Shown here one piece after another: positions 15,666-24,759 of a stretch of DNA of 64,000 nucleotides. The translations under genes were made by a program, and so were the position numbers. The stretch covers positions 1 to 64,000 of the forward strand of contig CANLOE010000007.1 in NCBI GenBank assembly GCA_947492745.1, given 5' to 3'. The notes under the pieces are model-generated. The model made no database searches. It saw only the letters and a program-made list of their open reading frames with translations, and was not told the DNA's origin. Each line of letters opens with the position of its first letter. Position 1 is the first letter of the stretch. This DNA comes from an uncultured Cyclobacteriaceae bacterium. GTDB lineage: Bacteria; Bacteroidota; Bacteroidia; Cytophagales; Cyclobacteriaceae.

Positions 15666-16691
15666 ATGACTGCAAAGAAAACTGCATTAATTACAGGTGT
15701 GGGAGGTTTTATCGGCTTTCATTTGGCCAAAAGGCTCTGTGCGGAAGGTTACAATGTCATCGGTGTGGACAGTATGAACGATTACTATGACGTACAGTTG
15801 AAGAATGACCGCGTTGCCCTACTTTCCGAGTCGGCACAGTTCTCTTTCCATCAAGTGGACATGACCGACAAACAGAGCTTTGACGCACTATTTTCCGCTG
15901 ATACCGTAGATTATGTTGTCAACTTGGCTGCTCAAGCGGGGGTTCGGTATTCTATCACTAATCCTTATGCCTATATCGACAGTAATGTCAATGGGTTTAT
16001 CAATGTACTGGAGGCTTGTCGCCATCATGGCGTAAAGCACTTGGTCTATGCTTCATCGAGTTCTGTCTACGGAGCCAATACGAACATGCCCTTTTCGGTG
16101 CATCATAATGTAGATCATCCCATGTCCCTTTACGCGGCGACCAAGAAGTCCAATGAGCTGATGGCCCATACGTATGCCAACCTTTATCAACTTCCCGTAA
16201 CAGGTCTACGCTTTTTCACGGTTTATGGTCCTTTTGGCAGGCCTGACATGGCTTTGTTCCTTTTCACAAAGGCGATACTGGAAGACCGGCCCATCAATGT
16301 ATACAATCATGGTAAGATGCTGCGCGACTTCACTTATGTGGATGATATCGTGTCGGGCATCGCTATGCTGATTCCCAAAATCCCGGAGGGCAACCCCGAA
16401 TGGAGCGGTGATACGCCGGACCCGGCAACCAGCTTTGCCCCTTACAAGCTCCACAATATCGGCAATAACAATCCGGTAACTTTGATGGAATTTATTGAAG
16501 CCATCGAAAATGCCCTAGGAAAAAAAGCCATAAAAAACTTTATGCCACTACAAGATGGCGATGTACCCAAGACCTATGCCGATGTCCAAGCTTTGGAAGA
16601 CGAGATAGGCTTCAGGCCGAATACGAGTATACAACAAGGCATCAAGAACTTCGTAGTATGGTATAAGGAATATTACGGAAACCGAAGATAA
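15666..16691 (+). CDS. UDP-glucuronate 4-epimerase-like NAD-dependent epimerase
   Basis: 341 residues from the ATG at 15666; the frame is open upstream to 15531, but the NAD-binding GVGGFIG (11-17) should lie near the N-terminus. Catalytic YAATK (Tyr156, Lys160) and a Ser-rich SSSVYG loop (131-136) identify the short-chain dehydrogenase/epimerase fold. Overall sequence fits the CapI/LpsL group converting UDP-glucuronate to UDP-galacturonate; substrate is inferred. It starts the polysaccharide cluster and is followed after 14 bases by a nucleotide-sugar dehydrogenase, a natural partner for making uronic acids. Confidence 0.88.
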   Translation: MTAKKTALITGVGGFIGFHLAKRLCAEGYNVIGVDSMNDYYDVQLKNDRVALLSESAQFSFHQVDMTDKQSFDALFSADTVDYVVNLAAQAGVRYSITNPYAYIDSNVNGFINVLEACRHHGVKHLVYASSSSVYGANTNMPFSVHHNVDHPMSLYAATKKSNELMAHTYANLYQLPVTGLRFFTVYGPFGRPDMALFLFTKAILEDRPINVYNHGKMLRDFTYVDDIVSGIAMLIPKIPEGNPEWSGDTPDPATSFAPYKLHNIGNNNPVTLMEFIEAIENALGKKAIKNFMPLQDGDVPKTYADVQALEDEIGFRPNTSIQQGIKNFVVWYKEYYGNRR

Positions 16692-16705
16692 GTACCTGAA
16701 AGTTT

Positions 16706-17962
16706 ATGGAAATGGATACGATTTGTGTTATTGGATTAGGTTATGTGGGATTGCCCTTGGCCGTAGAGTTCGGAAGAACCATGCCCGTTATCGGTTTCGA
16801 CCTGAATAAAGCTAGGGTAGAGGAATTGAAAAAGGGCTTCGACCGCACCCATGAGGTTGAAAAAGAGGCGCTGGCCAGTGCAAAGCTACTCAGCTACACC
16901 GCCAGTAGTGCCCCACTGGAAAAGGCCAATATCTTTATCGTCACTGTACCTACCCCCATCGATGAGTTCAAGAAACCAAATCTGAGCCCTCTTATCAAAG
17001 CCAGTGAAAGTATCGGTGAGGCTTTGCAAAAGGGCGATATCGTCATCTATGAATCCACGGTCTACCCGGGATGTACCGAAGAGGTCTGCGTACCTATTTT
17101 GGAAAAAATCAGTGGGCTGGTCTATAATACCGACTTCTTCTGTGGATACTCTCCCGAAAGGATCAATCCTGGGGACAAGCAACACCGTCTGCCCACCATA
17201 AAGAAGGTAACCAGTGGGAGTACACCGGCTATTGCCGAAAAGATAGACCTGCTCTATCAAAAAATCATCGTGGCTGGAACCCATAAGGCCTCCAGCATTC
17301 GGGTGGCAGAAGCAGCCAAGGTTATCGAAAACTCCCAAAGGGACCTGAACATTGCTTTCGTCAATGAGTTGGCCTTGATATTTGACCGTATGGGTATCGA
17401 TACCCATGAAGTCCTAGAGGCTGCGGGCACCAAGTGGAACTTCTTACCTTTCCGTCCGGGGCTGGTCGGTGGACACTGCATCGGTGTGGACCCTTACTAT
17501 CTGACCTATAAGGCAGAAAGCCTTGGCTATCACCCTCAGGTCATCCTCTCCGGTAGGCGTATCAACGATAATATGGGCATGCATGTTGCCAATAAGGTCA
17601 TCAAGCTCATGACCAAACATGATCAATCCATTAAAGATGCGAATGTGTTGGTTTTGGGTATAACCTTTAAAGAGAACTGTCCCGATATCCGCAACAGCAA
17701 GGTTATCGACGTTATCCGAGAACTGATCAGTTTCAGTCTGAACATCGATGTATATGACCCCTTGGCCGATGCCGGGGAGGTCAAAGAGGAATATGGCATC
17801 GACTTGATAGCGGCACCGAACAAAACATACCATGCCGTAGTGATGGCAGTCAACCATCGTGAGTTCGATGACCTCCCATGGGCAGAGATTACCAATGGCA
17901 GTACGGTGGTCTATGATGTGAAGGGTCAACTGGACAGGCGACACGTTACCGAAAGGCTCTGA
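16706..17962 (+). CDS. Nucleotide-sugar (UDP-GalNAc/GlcNAc type) 6-dehydrogenase
   Basis: 418 residues. NAD-binding GLGYVGLPLA near the N-terminus (10-19), the catalytic Lys region AEAAKVIENSQRD (about 201-213) and the catalytic Cys in VGGHCIGVDPYYL (Cys258) are all present. The sequence is closer to the TviB/WbpO type, which oxidises UDP-GalNAc or UDP-GlcNAc to the uronic acid, than to plain UDP-glucose dehydrogenase; exact substrate uncertain. Likely co-transcribed with the upstream epimerase; together they would supply an acidic sugar for the surface polysaccharide. Confidence 0.88.
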   Translation: MEMDTICVIGLGYVGLPLAVEFGRTMPVIGFDLNKARVEELKKGFDRTHEVEKEALASAKLLSYTASSAPLEKANIFIVTVPTPIDEFKKPNLSPLIKASESIGEALQKGDIVIYESTVYPGCTEEVCVPILEKISGLVYNTDFFCGYSPERINPGDKQHRLPTIKKVTSGSTPAIAEKIDLLYQKIIVAGTHKASSIRVAEAAKVIENSQRDLNIAFVNELALIFDRMGIDTHEVLEAAGTKWNFLPFRPGLVGGHCIGVDPYYLTYKAESLGYHPQVILSGRRINDNMGMHVANKVIKLMTKHDQSIKDANVLVLGITFKENCPDIRNSKVIDVIRELISFSLNIDVYDPLADAGEVKEEYGIDLIAAPNKTYHAVVMAVNHREFDDLPWAEITNGSTVVYDVKGQLDRRHVTERL

Positions 17963-18039
17963 ACCGGTAGCTACTTTTCCTATCCGTTCTATATTTGAGC
18001 GATTACAGAGGACAATCTTTTTATATTTCATCTTTGCTA

Positions 18040-18069
18040 TTGGTCACAAAGACAATAGTGGTACATTTG
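18040..18069 (+). promoter_or_regulatory. Bacteroidota-type promoter upstream of the flippase gene
   Basis: TTG at 18040-18042, a 19-base spacer and TACATTTG at 18062-18069 fit the consensus exactly. Expected transcription start near 18076, leaving about 100 bases of leader. Confidence 0.6.
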
Positions 18070-18178
18070 TGGACTGTACGAGGCTTTGATAGGTACTTGA
18101 GCATCCTCTTGTTACTTCCTTCGACGATGTTTTTCCGCATTTCAGTTATCTTTATATATCTGCCGATAGGCTACTCTT

Positions 18179-19501
18179 ATGCTCAAAAGACTTAGTATTG
18201 TTGCCCTTTTCACAGGAAGCAGTCATTTGACATCCTTAATAGCGCTTAGCGTATTGGCCACGAATGTGAGTGAAGAAACCATTGGTAATATCGGCCTTGT
18301 CGACTCTACCATCTTCTTGGTTATGGGTATACTGGCCTTTGGTTTACAACTGGAGACGGTCCGTGAGCTGACCAAGGGCGGAGAATGGAAAACCCCCTAC
18401 GCCAAAGGGCAGTCGGCACGGTTTTCCATGTCCTTATTACTGTGTGTTTTGGGGTTGTTATTGTTCTTGTTTTCGAAAAAAAACGAGTTTTTGATTTTTC
18501 TGGCTTCCCCACTGATTGCCCTTAACGGTGATTTTAGTCTTTATGGTCTAGGAAGGGCCGAAAAAGCTTCGCTACTCTCTTTCATACGGGTTTTCCTACC
18601 CAGCGTAGCCATTCTTATCTGTAGCTTTTTCTTTCCTGCTTCCGTTCTTGGGGTATATACGGCAACTACTTTTGCCAGTATACTACTTATTGGCATACTG
18701 GCCTCGGCACTGCTGAAGGTAGCCTATTTTCACAAACCCGATTTTAATTTTTTGGTGCTGTACTGGAAAACGAAGGACATGGGGGTTTTCTCCCTGAGCT
18801 TTATCATACTGACCTCTGGCCTTATCTTTTTCGCGAAGCACTTTGGCTATCCAGCGGATACGCTGGGTTTTGTTTATCCGGTGTACAAAATCTATTTTAT
18901 CCTCAAAGGACTTCAGCGCATTGTCACGCAGTCTTTCATCAATGAAATCTACCAAGACGCCATGGCACTGAAGCTGGATAAGCTCTGCATATTATTTGCC
19001 GTTTGTCTGGGCATACCGACACTGGTATTTCCAGAGTTCAGCATCACACTTTTATATGGGGAAGGGTTTTCATCCAACACTATCAACATGTCATTACTGG
19101 GCTGCATAGCGTTGATTGCTACACTTAGGACAACTTCTGAGACCAAATTGTTCCTTCAACATGGAGACAAGCAAAACGCCCGTTTTTACACTTTGTCCAT
19201 GGCCATCACTATTGGTGTCATTGCGCTATTGGCACATTACTCCGCACCGGTATTGGGCATATTGAGTGCTTTGTTGATAGGTGAAGTTCTACTATTGTTC
19301 TTTTACGTACGGGAATTGGGAGGTTTATCGTACCTGGGGCCGAGATGGCTCTTTTTATTGAAATCAAGTACCTTACTGTTGCCCTCTGTATTACTTAAAA
19401 TTTCCGGGCTAGAGGAGAACCTATTGAATATTACTATAGGTGTGATGGTTACCTTACTGCTTATACTCCTGTTCTTCAAGAAAGTCGCACTGATACATTA
19501 G
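18179..19501 (+). CDS. Wzx-like polysaccharide flippase
   Basis: 440 residues of mostly hydrophobic sequence with about 12-14 membrane segments and few charged residues, a layout typical of the MOP/Wzx superfamily. These proteins move lipid-linked repeat units across the inner membrane. The family has little motif conservation, so the call rests on topology, length and position within the polysaccharide cluster. It has its own promoter upstream and a structured, non-coding region downstream. Confidence 0.8.
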   Translation: MLKRLSIVALFTGSSHLTSLIALSVLATNVSEETIGNIGLVDSTIFLVMGILAFGLQLETVRELTKGGEWKTPYAKGQSARFSMSLLLCVLGLLLFLFSKKNEFLIFLASPLIALNGDFSLYGLGRAEKASLLSFIRVFLPSVAILICSFFFPASVLGVYTATTFASILLIGILASALLKVAYFHKPDFNFLVLYWKTKDMGVFSLSFIILTSGLIFFAKHFGYPADTLGFVYPVYKIYFILKGLQRIVTQSFINEIYQDAMALKLDKLCILFAVCLGIPTLVFPEFSITLLYGEGFSSNTINMSLLGCIALIATLRTTSETKLFLQHGDKQNARFYTLSMAITIGVIALLAHYSAPVLGILSALLIGEVLLLFFYVRELGGLSYLGPRWLFLLKSSTLLLPSVLLKISGLEENLLNITIGVMVTLLLILLFFKKVALIH

Positions 19502-20116
19502 CAGATTCTTTACTTATTCCATTATAATTTATACCACATCTACGGTAACTATATCTATATTTGCCGAGTGATGCCTATGACTTCACTCGCTGCCTATATA
19601 GTTAGCTTCAGGTCATTTTGCTTCATTCTATATATCGGCAAAAGCCCTGACAACTGATATTACTAGCTTGGTAACATGCCTACGTTTTATTTCGCCCTAT
19701 GTTAGAGAGTATTTAAGATGTATACTTTGTTTTTCTTATGTACTTCTTTTAACGCATAATTTCGTTGAAATTTTTACGGACAGCAAGCTACCATTATCAA
19801 TACTGCTCACGCCAGCTGGCTCCTTCGTTAATAATGTCCTCTAGGACATTTTCTTAACGCTCGGCCCTGCTCAAAACAAGTGACAACAAAATTTAATTAT
19901 AATCTCAAAACAATCTCTTACACAAATTTGGATTTTCAATGCTATATAAAATGTTGCGTACTATTTTATACCTGTTAAAGTAGCTCCGAGCATAAAGAAA
20001 TACTCTACGAACAGTTGTAGTAAAGGGCCCTGAAAGACATAATTTTATAAAATCTTTAAAATGACCTAAACGGTCTTGCGTAGCATCACGAACTCAAACT
20101 TGTGTTATTCCAATAT
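19502..20116. other. Structured, A+T-rich gap without a gene
   Basis: About 600 bases. The first part (19546-19642) has several inverted repeats, listed separately. A hairpin at 19826-19859 has arms CGTTAA/TTAACG outside and AATGTCC/GGACATT inside. Bases 19878-19936 repeat, inverted, at about 24300-24358, perhaps an old mobile-element end. No convincing open frame. Confidence 0.5.
19546..19642 (+). promoter_or_regulatory. Nested inverted repeats downstream of wzx-like gene
   Basis: Arms TAACTATAT (19546-19554) with ATATAGTTA (19596-19604) enclose CGAGTGA (19565-19571) with TCACTCG (19583-19589). A third pair, TTTGCCGA (19560-19567) with TCGGCAAA (19635-19642), overlaps the inner arm, so the two folds exclude one another. 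Either a terminator/attenuator or a decayed repeat; function unknown. Confidence 0.4.
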
Positions 20117-21325
20117 ATGAAACTTCAAAAAAAACATATTGCTGAAAGTTCATTTATTCTATATTTACTTTATGCTTTAAACCATTATGTGTTTGAGAGA
20201 GCGTTTTTCTTTAATGAGCTTCTAGCACTAATCGGGTTTTCCGTTTTTTGCTATGAGCTGTATCCTAGAGAAGGGGGCATACGCTGGCCCAAATCTACGA
20301 TTTATCTGACCGTCTGTCTTTTAATAGCATTAGGTGCTGTACATCTAATTATTTCTTGGCATCTAAAAACAAGTCTTTATTATTATTTGAGAAACAGTGT
20401 CATTATCTATTCTATATTCACTTTTTTTTTGGGTTTTTATTTTTTCCCCTATTTTCAAGCCTTCATAAAGAAGTGGAAATATGTCATCTTAGGGTATGCC
20501 CTCATGACGATGTCATTGGAACTATTTTCCATTAAGACAATTATTTTTCAGATGGATAGGCAGGTGGTTTCCTCCCTGTTTCCTTTCACAGTGAAGAGGG
20601 GAAATTCAATGGGAATACTAATCGTGGTTTTTCTGGGTATTTTTTATACCATTGCTTATAGTGCATTGACTTCAGTGGTCGTCATTGGTCTGCTTTTGGT
20701 AATCCATTTCACCAAGAAGTATGCTAATTTCAAAATGGGTACAAGTTTATTGGCCCTTGGTATTGTGGCCACTTTTTTATATCTCAGTCCGTTCCTAAAG
20801 CACTATAAGGAAGGGAATTACACTCTTTTTGGTAATGTTATCGCAGTGTATAACAGCAATCCTATTTTCCAAATTGACCATAATACCTCGTGGAGGACTA
20901 TTTTTTGGTACAGGACCGTAGTTGAGAAATTCCCTGAAAACTTAGTCGGCATCGGTTTTGGAACCCCCTTGATCCCCTACAGGAAAGGGGAAAAAACCAC
21001 GGAGAGCAACCGCTACGATGAGCATGATGCACATGTAACGGGAGCCCACAATACGTTCATAACCCTGTTTACGAGAATGGGGCTTCCCTTTTTGGTATTG
21101 ATACTTTACCTCTACAACACTGTACTGAAGGAATACTTCCGCTATCGTCGCTATTATACTGAAAAAAACCTAAACCAGTATTTTTGGTCTTTCTTTATCT
21201 TGACCATTGTTGGCTTTTTCAATCTTTTACTGGAAACACCGACACTGGCCGCAAACTACTGGATCGTGTTCGGGTTCATCGCAGGTATGATAGAACAGCA
21301 TCGAAGGTTACTTCAACAAAATTAG
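20117..21325 (+). CDS. O-antigen polymerase/ligase-like membrane protein (Wzy/WaaL type)
   Basis: About 402 residues from the ATG at 20117; a GTG at 20102 would add five. Ten or so membrane segments with a long periplasmic loop before the last third. Near the end of that loop is HNTFITLFTRMGLPF, resembling the conserved HN(S/T)(F/Y)L segment of the Wzy_C family. Such proteins polymerise or ligate lipid-linked glycans on the outer face of the inner membrane. A second member lies at 28273-29577. The region is more A+T-rich than neighbours, as is usual for variable polysaccharide genes. Confidence 0.75.
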   Translation: MKLQKKHIAESSFILYLLYALNHYVFERAFFFNELLALIGFSVFCYELYPREGGIRWPKSTIYLTVCLLIALGAVHLIISWHLKTSLYYYLRNSVIIYSIFTFFLGFYFFPYFQAFIKKWKYVILGYALMTMSLELFSIKTIIFQMDRQVVSSLFPFTVKRGNSMGILIVVFLGIFYTIAYSALTSVVVIGLLLVIHFTKKYANFKMGTSLLALGIVATFLYLSPFLKHYKEGNYTLFGNVIAVYNSNPIFQIDHNTSWRTIFWYRTVVEKFPENLVGIGFGTPLIPYRKGEKTTESNRYDEHDAHVTGAHNTFITLFTRMGLPFLVLILYLYNTVLKEYFRYRRYYTEKNLNQYFWSFFILTIVGFFNLLLETPTLAANYWIVFGFIAGMIEQHRRLLQQN

Positions 21326-21530
21326 CGTCCTCTCTTGGTACTGATTGTAAAACGAATTGGTCAGTAGTTATACTAAAAAGCAATTAGCTTGGGACAGGAT
21401 ATTTTTTGGATAGAACTGTATCTTCACGAAACATTCCCAACGACTGATTTACCAATGTACAATGGACGATAGGCTTCAGTACATCTAACCGCTCCGCTAA
21501 GCTCTCTCAATTCATTTATCTCGGGGATAA

Positions 21531-22310
21531 CTACTCTTTTTGCGCCCGCACGATCATTAGTTGCATATCATCTACGGTCTTTCCTTTCATCGTTCTTCTC
21601 AGAATATTTGCCAGTCCCAATTTACTACCTATGGCGAGCAATTTGAAACGCAAAGGCGAAACCTTCTTTTTCGAAAACATATGGAAGCTTTTTATGGAAT
21701 AGAAATGAAGGTCGTACTTATCAGCAATCCATTCTAAGGTTTTTTTTCTGTAAAATGCTATATGCTGCCCATGATCGAAAGCATAGTACCACCACTCATG
21801 AGGTTTCGGCAGTGGCTCAGGTAGGAGCTGAGTGGAAAAAATAATATTCGGGGAAATCGCCAACATCTTCTCTATTTCTGTCAGTGGGTCTTCAAAGTGC
21901 TCGAAGCTCTCAAAAGTAGAAATAGCGGCAATGTCCTGCATCGAATCATACTCAAAACCCCTAGAAACCAGATTTTTAGTATAAGGATCATGCCAGTAAT
22001 AATCAAAGCCCATGTCCCTCATCATGCGCGTGAACAGGCCGTAGCCACCTGCATAGTCCAGATATTTTAGATTTTTACCAAAACAGAAATAAAGTACCAA
22101 AGCTGTGGCTTTGGACAATGACTGATTTCTCATGATGATACCCGTGTCGGAATAGTTGATGGGGCTATTATAGGACTCTTCGAGCCAGTAAGGCTTTTCC
22201 GTCTGTAAGAACTCACAGTGGGTACAATGATAATAATCGATATCGTACTTAAAAAGTATTTTTTTTCGAAATACTTTTTCCGTTTTTGAGCCGCATATTT
22301 TACAATTCAT
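21531..22310 (-). CDS. Class I SAM-dependent methyltransferase with zinc-ribbon N-terminus
   Basis: 259 residues from the ATG at 22310; the frame is open to 22415, but this start places CKICGSK at the N-terminus. Two CxxC pairs (CKIC near 3-6 and CTHC near 28-31) suggest a small zinc ribbon. A SAM-binding-like glycine segment LDYAGGYGLF follows at about 85-94. The layout resembles Methyltransf_23-type enzymes found in polysaccharide clusters. The acceptor is unknown. It is on the strand opposite to most of the cluster, together with the next glycosyltransferase, and has no neighbour within 200 bases. Confidence 0.75.
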   Translation of the reverse strand: MNCKICGSKTEKVFRKKILFKYDIDYYHCTHCEFLQTEKPYWLEESYNSPINYSDTGIIMRNQSLSKATALVLYFCFGKNLKYLDYAGGYGLFTRMMRDMGFDYYWHDPYTKNLVSRGFEYDSMQDIAAISTFESFEHFEDPLTEIEKMLAISPNIIFSTQLLPEPLPKPHEWWYYAFDHGQHIAFYRKKTLEWIADKYDLHFYSIKSFHMFSKKKVSPLRFKLLAIGSKLGLANILRRTMKGKTVDDMQLMIVRAQKE

Positions 22311-22906
22311 TCTATTTCTCTTGGTATAAAAGACAAAAATAAGTTTTAATATTGATAGATTTCTATTCCAATCTAATGAAGTTATCCAAACATCTTGTTT
22401 TGTATTGATTTTCAAACACTTTTTATAGTAGTACAGCCTTCTTTGGAAAGACCATCTGAAATTGAGCTATCGGAAAAGTCATTATTGAGCTAAAAAGAGG
22501 CCAATTTATTACAAAAAAATCGAACCGATCCACTGATAATTTAAATTATAGACTTACATACTTAGCTAGTATAAAGTCTATGAATCTATTTCAATTCATC
22601 ACGAAAAGCCCCTTGTACAATGCTCAATAAGTAACCACTACGAGAATGTTTTAAGCTTCATCAAACCCAAATTGGTCGATAGCCTTCCTATTGCGGATAT
22701 AAGCTGCTTCAAAGGCAACGGTTTTACGCTGCACAGGCTTGTCACTTTAACCCAAAATAATCAATAGCATTCCTGTTCCGAACATAAATTGCTTCAAAAT
22801 CAGCAGTTTTATGCTACGCAGGTTCGTCACCTTAATGATGCAAAAGCCCCCTCACCTAAACCACTGATTTTATTGCAATTATGCTCTCATACCAAAATCC
22901 CATCGA
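22311..22906. other. Intergenic gap with tandem R1-like repeats
   Basis: About 600 bases with no gene. The half nearer the methyltransferase (22311-22660) is A+T-rich and featureless. The rest consists of two tandem related units (22664-22746 and 22747-22830) and a half R1 element (22836-22916) that runs into the end of the next gene. Confidence 0.55.
22664..22830 (+). repeat. Two tandem R1-related units (subfamily 2)
   Basis: Unit 1 begins AACCCAAATTGGTCGATAGC and unit 2 AACCCAAAATAATCAATAGC. Both continue with TTCCT, ATAA and GCTTCAAA and end in a TTTTA(C/T)GCT(G/A)CGCAGG-like box that also occurs at 9675-9690. Related to 51674-51770. Confidence 0.6.
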
Positions 22907-22920
22907 TCATTTTGAGTTAA
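22836..22920 (+). repeat. Half R1 element overlapping a gene end
   Basis: Same sequence type as 9955-10034. Its terminal box (ATCGATCATTTTGAGTTAAA) supplies the last codons and stop of the glycosyltransferase gene on the minus strand (stop at 22907-22909). Confidence 0.6.
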
Positions 22921-24040
22921 AAGCAGCAATGTAGGCAGAAGCGATATTCTCAATAGAATAATGCTGCCTTACTTTCGCTTTTACCTTTTCAAAGCGTGCA
23001 CTGTACTTAGCGATGTCTTTTAAAGTTGCATCGATTTTTTCCGCCCATTCATTAGCATCCTTCGGTTCGTCTACGTAGATGGCCTCATCTAGGGTAACCT
23101 CCTGTATGGAGCCGCAGCGCGTCGTAATGACAGGCTTAGCAAAACCCATCGCTTCTATTGGAGGCATGCCAAAGCCTTCGAACAAAGAGGGGAAAGCAAA
23201 TAACTTGCAGTGGTGATACAAAGCCCCGAGGGCTTCATTGCTTACATGCCCCGTCATAATAATATCGTCCCTTCCCTTCACTACAGTCAGTAGGGCACTC
23301 TGATAGTCATCCTGAGAGAAACCTATCAGATCATCGGGAAAAGCACCTGTCAGCACCAGTTTCAGGTTCTTTTCCGAGTCTTTTTTTTCTTTGTAACTTA
23401 TAAACGCCCTCACTAAAGTCAGGGTATTCTTATGAGGATACAGTGCACTGACAGAAAGAAGGTACTCAAAGGAATAAGGCCTTTTCATAGCTTCATAATC
23501 TCCGAAGCGGTGATAGTCTATAGGGTTATGTATTGTGACCAGCTTATCAGTGTACCGAGCACCAAATTTTTCAATGATATCCTTTTTAACAAAATCCGAA
23601 ATACAGATCACTTTATCTGCCGCTCTCAGGGTATATTTATGGGAATAATATTGCCACTTGCGCTTTAGGGGGGAGAAGAAAGATGGAAAGTGAAGGTACT
23701 GAAGGTCGTGAATGGTCGTAATGTACTTTTTCCTACCCCTAAGGTGCAGCGGGGTAATATAGTTTGGCTGTAGGATGATGTGGTACTTTCCTAAACCACC
23801 CAATCTGTAGTGAAGGAAGTAGTCCGAAATTGCCCTGTTCCTTTTCATCACGACCCATACTACTTCACTATTCTCAATGACCTTGTCGTACGCCGGCCGG
23901 TACGACTCATTGAGCAATAGGGTAAGGGTAACCTCCTCTTTACGAGCCTGAAATCCCCTGACCAAGTTATAAAAATAATGCTCTGCACCACCCACTTTGC
24001 CCGGATGTATAAAAAGGCCACTGACCAATACATTCAACAT
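22907..24040 (-). CDS. Glycosyltransferase family 4 (GT-B)
   Basis: 377 residues. N-terminal half: acceptor-side Rossmann domain with GGAEHYFYNLV near residues 17-27. C-terminal half: the nucleotide-sugar domain with the retaining GT4 signature FPSLFEGFGMPPIEAM, whose two Glu residues are spaced as in the EX7E motif. It would transfer a sugar to the growing repeat unit on the cytoplasmic face; donor and acceptor are unknown. Its last three residues and stop codon lie within a dispersed repeat end, so the original C-terminus may have been altered by repeat insertion. Confidence 0.88.
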   Translation of the reverse strand: MLNVLVSGLFIHPGKVGGAEHYFYNLVRGFQARKEEVTLTLLLNESYRPAYDKVIENSEVVWVVMKRNRAISDYFLHYRLGGLGKYHIILQPNYITPLHLRGRKKYITTIHDLQYLHFPSFFSPLKRKWQYYSHKYTLRAADKVICISDFVKKDIIEKFGARYTDKLVTIHNPIDYHRFGDYEAMKRPYSFEYLLSVSALYPHKNTLTLVRAFISYKEKKDSEKNLKLVLTGAFPDDLIGFSQDDYQSALLTVVKGRDDIIMTGHVSNEALGALYHHCKLFAFPSLFEGFGMPPIEAMGFAKPVITTRCGSIQEVTLDEAIYVDEPKDANEWAEKIDATLKDIAKYSARFEKVKAKVRQHYSIENIASAYIAAFNSK

Positions 24041-24244
24041 TGATTCTCCGTTTTTCTTGTTTTTATAAAGAATTGTAAAGTTATAGGAAACTCAGGAATT
24101 ATTGCAATCAAAAGCAGCTCATATCCAAAATATAGGGAGTGTATCGCTTTGGAGCTGCTATTCCCGATCTTTGCATTAGGCTGTCCACTCCTTAAAATAC
24201 TTCTCGAACACTTTATAATGCCCGAACTTAACCTCAGTTGGAGT

Positions 24245-24299
24245 AATACAAATTTACATTTTAAATGTCGCATTTATTGCTGTTCATTTTACATTACAC
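24245..24299 (+). repeat. Partial R2 element
   Basis: Reads ATACAAATTTACATTTTAAA then TGTCGCAT and TGTTCATTTTAC, following the left part of R2 (9691-9751) with several changes. Confidence 0.45.
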
Positions 24300-24690
24300 T
24301 AAAAGCCTGAATTTGTATAAGAGACTGTTTCGAAATGGTTTGAAAATTTGTTGTCACTTATTCCGACCGTAGAATTAATTGATGAAAAAGTAGTTTGGGC
24401 TTTTTCTTTCGGCTGCAAGCCAGCTTTTTTCCACTCTAATTTTGACTTTTTAGCCTGCATCGTGCCTATTCCCCCACTATCAACTTCAAGCCTCTTCAAA
24501 TCAGTGAAATAGAGGTATTTTTGAACTGATCATAACGAAACTATGCTGAACTCAAGAAAATCCACTGATATATTCCTTTCAGGTACTTATAATGAGACTC
24601 CAATGTATCATTCTGGTGAAAAAATAAACAAACAGAATGTTACAAGAAATCAACAATTTTATATAATTTCGCGCTCGTTTATACTAATTA

Positions 24691-24721
24691 ATTGGTATAT
24701 GCTACGGCAAAAAATATCTTT
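24691..24721 (+). promoter_or_regulatory. Bacteroidota-type promoter before the LIC_10190-like gene
   Basis: TTG at 24691-24693, a 20-base spacer and TATCTTTG at 24714-24721. Expected start near 24728, 32 bases before the ATG at 24760. Confidence 0.6.
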
Positions 24722-24759
24722 GCAAAGATGTTCAAACCAATTTCCATTCGACGAAAATC

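Larger units (their letters stand above)
24041..24759. other. Intergenic gap with partial repeats and a promoter
   Basis: 719 bases. Bases 24245-24299 match the left part of R2, and 24300-24358 is the inverted partner of 19878-19936, beginning GAGACTGTTTCGAAA after a short lead, which resembles an insertion-sequence end. A short minus-strand frame at 24299-24499 has no recognisable product. A promoter for the next gene lies at 24691-24721. Confidence 0.5.

Noticed and set aside
24299-24499. Short minus-strand frame as a transposase remnant
   Set aside because: 66 residues without any recognisable transposase motif; only the adjoining repeat hints at a mobile element.
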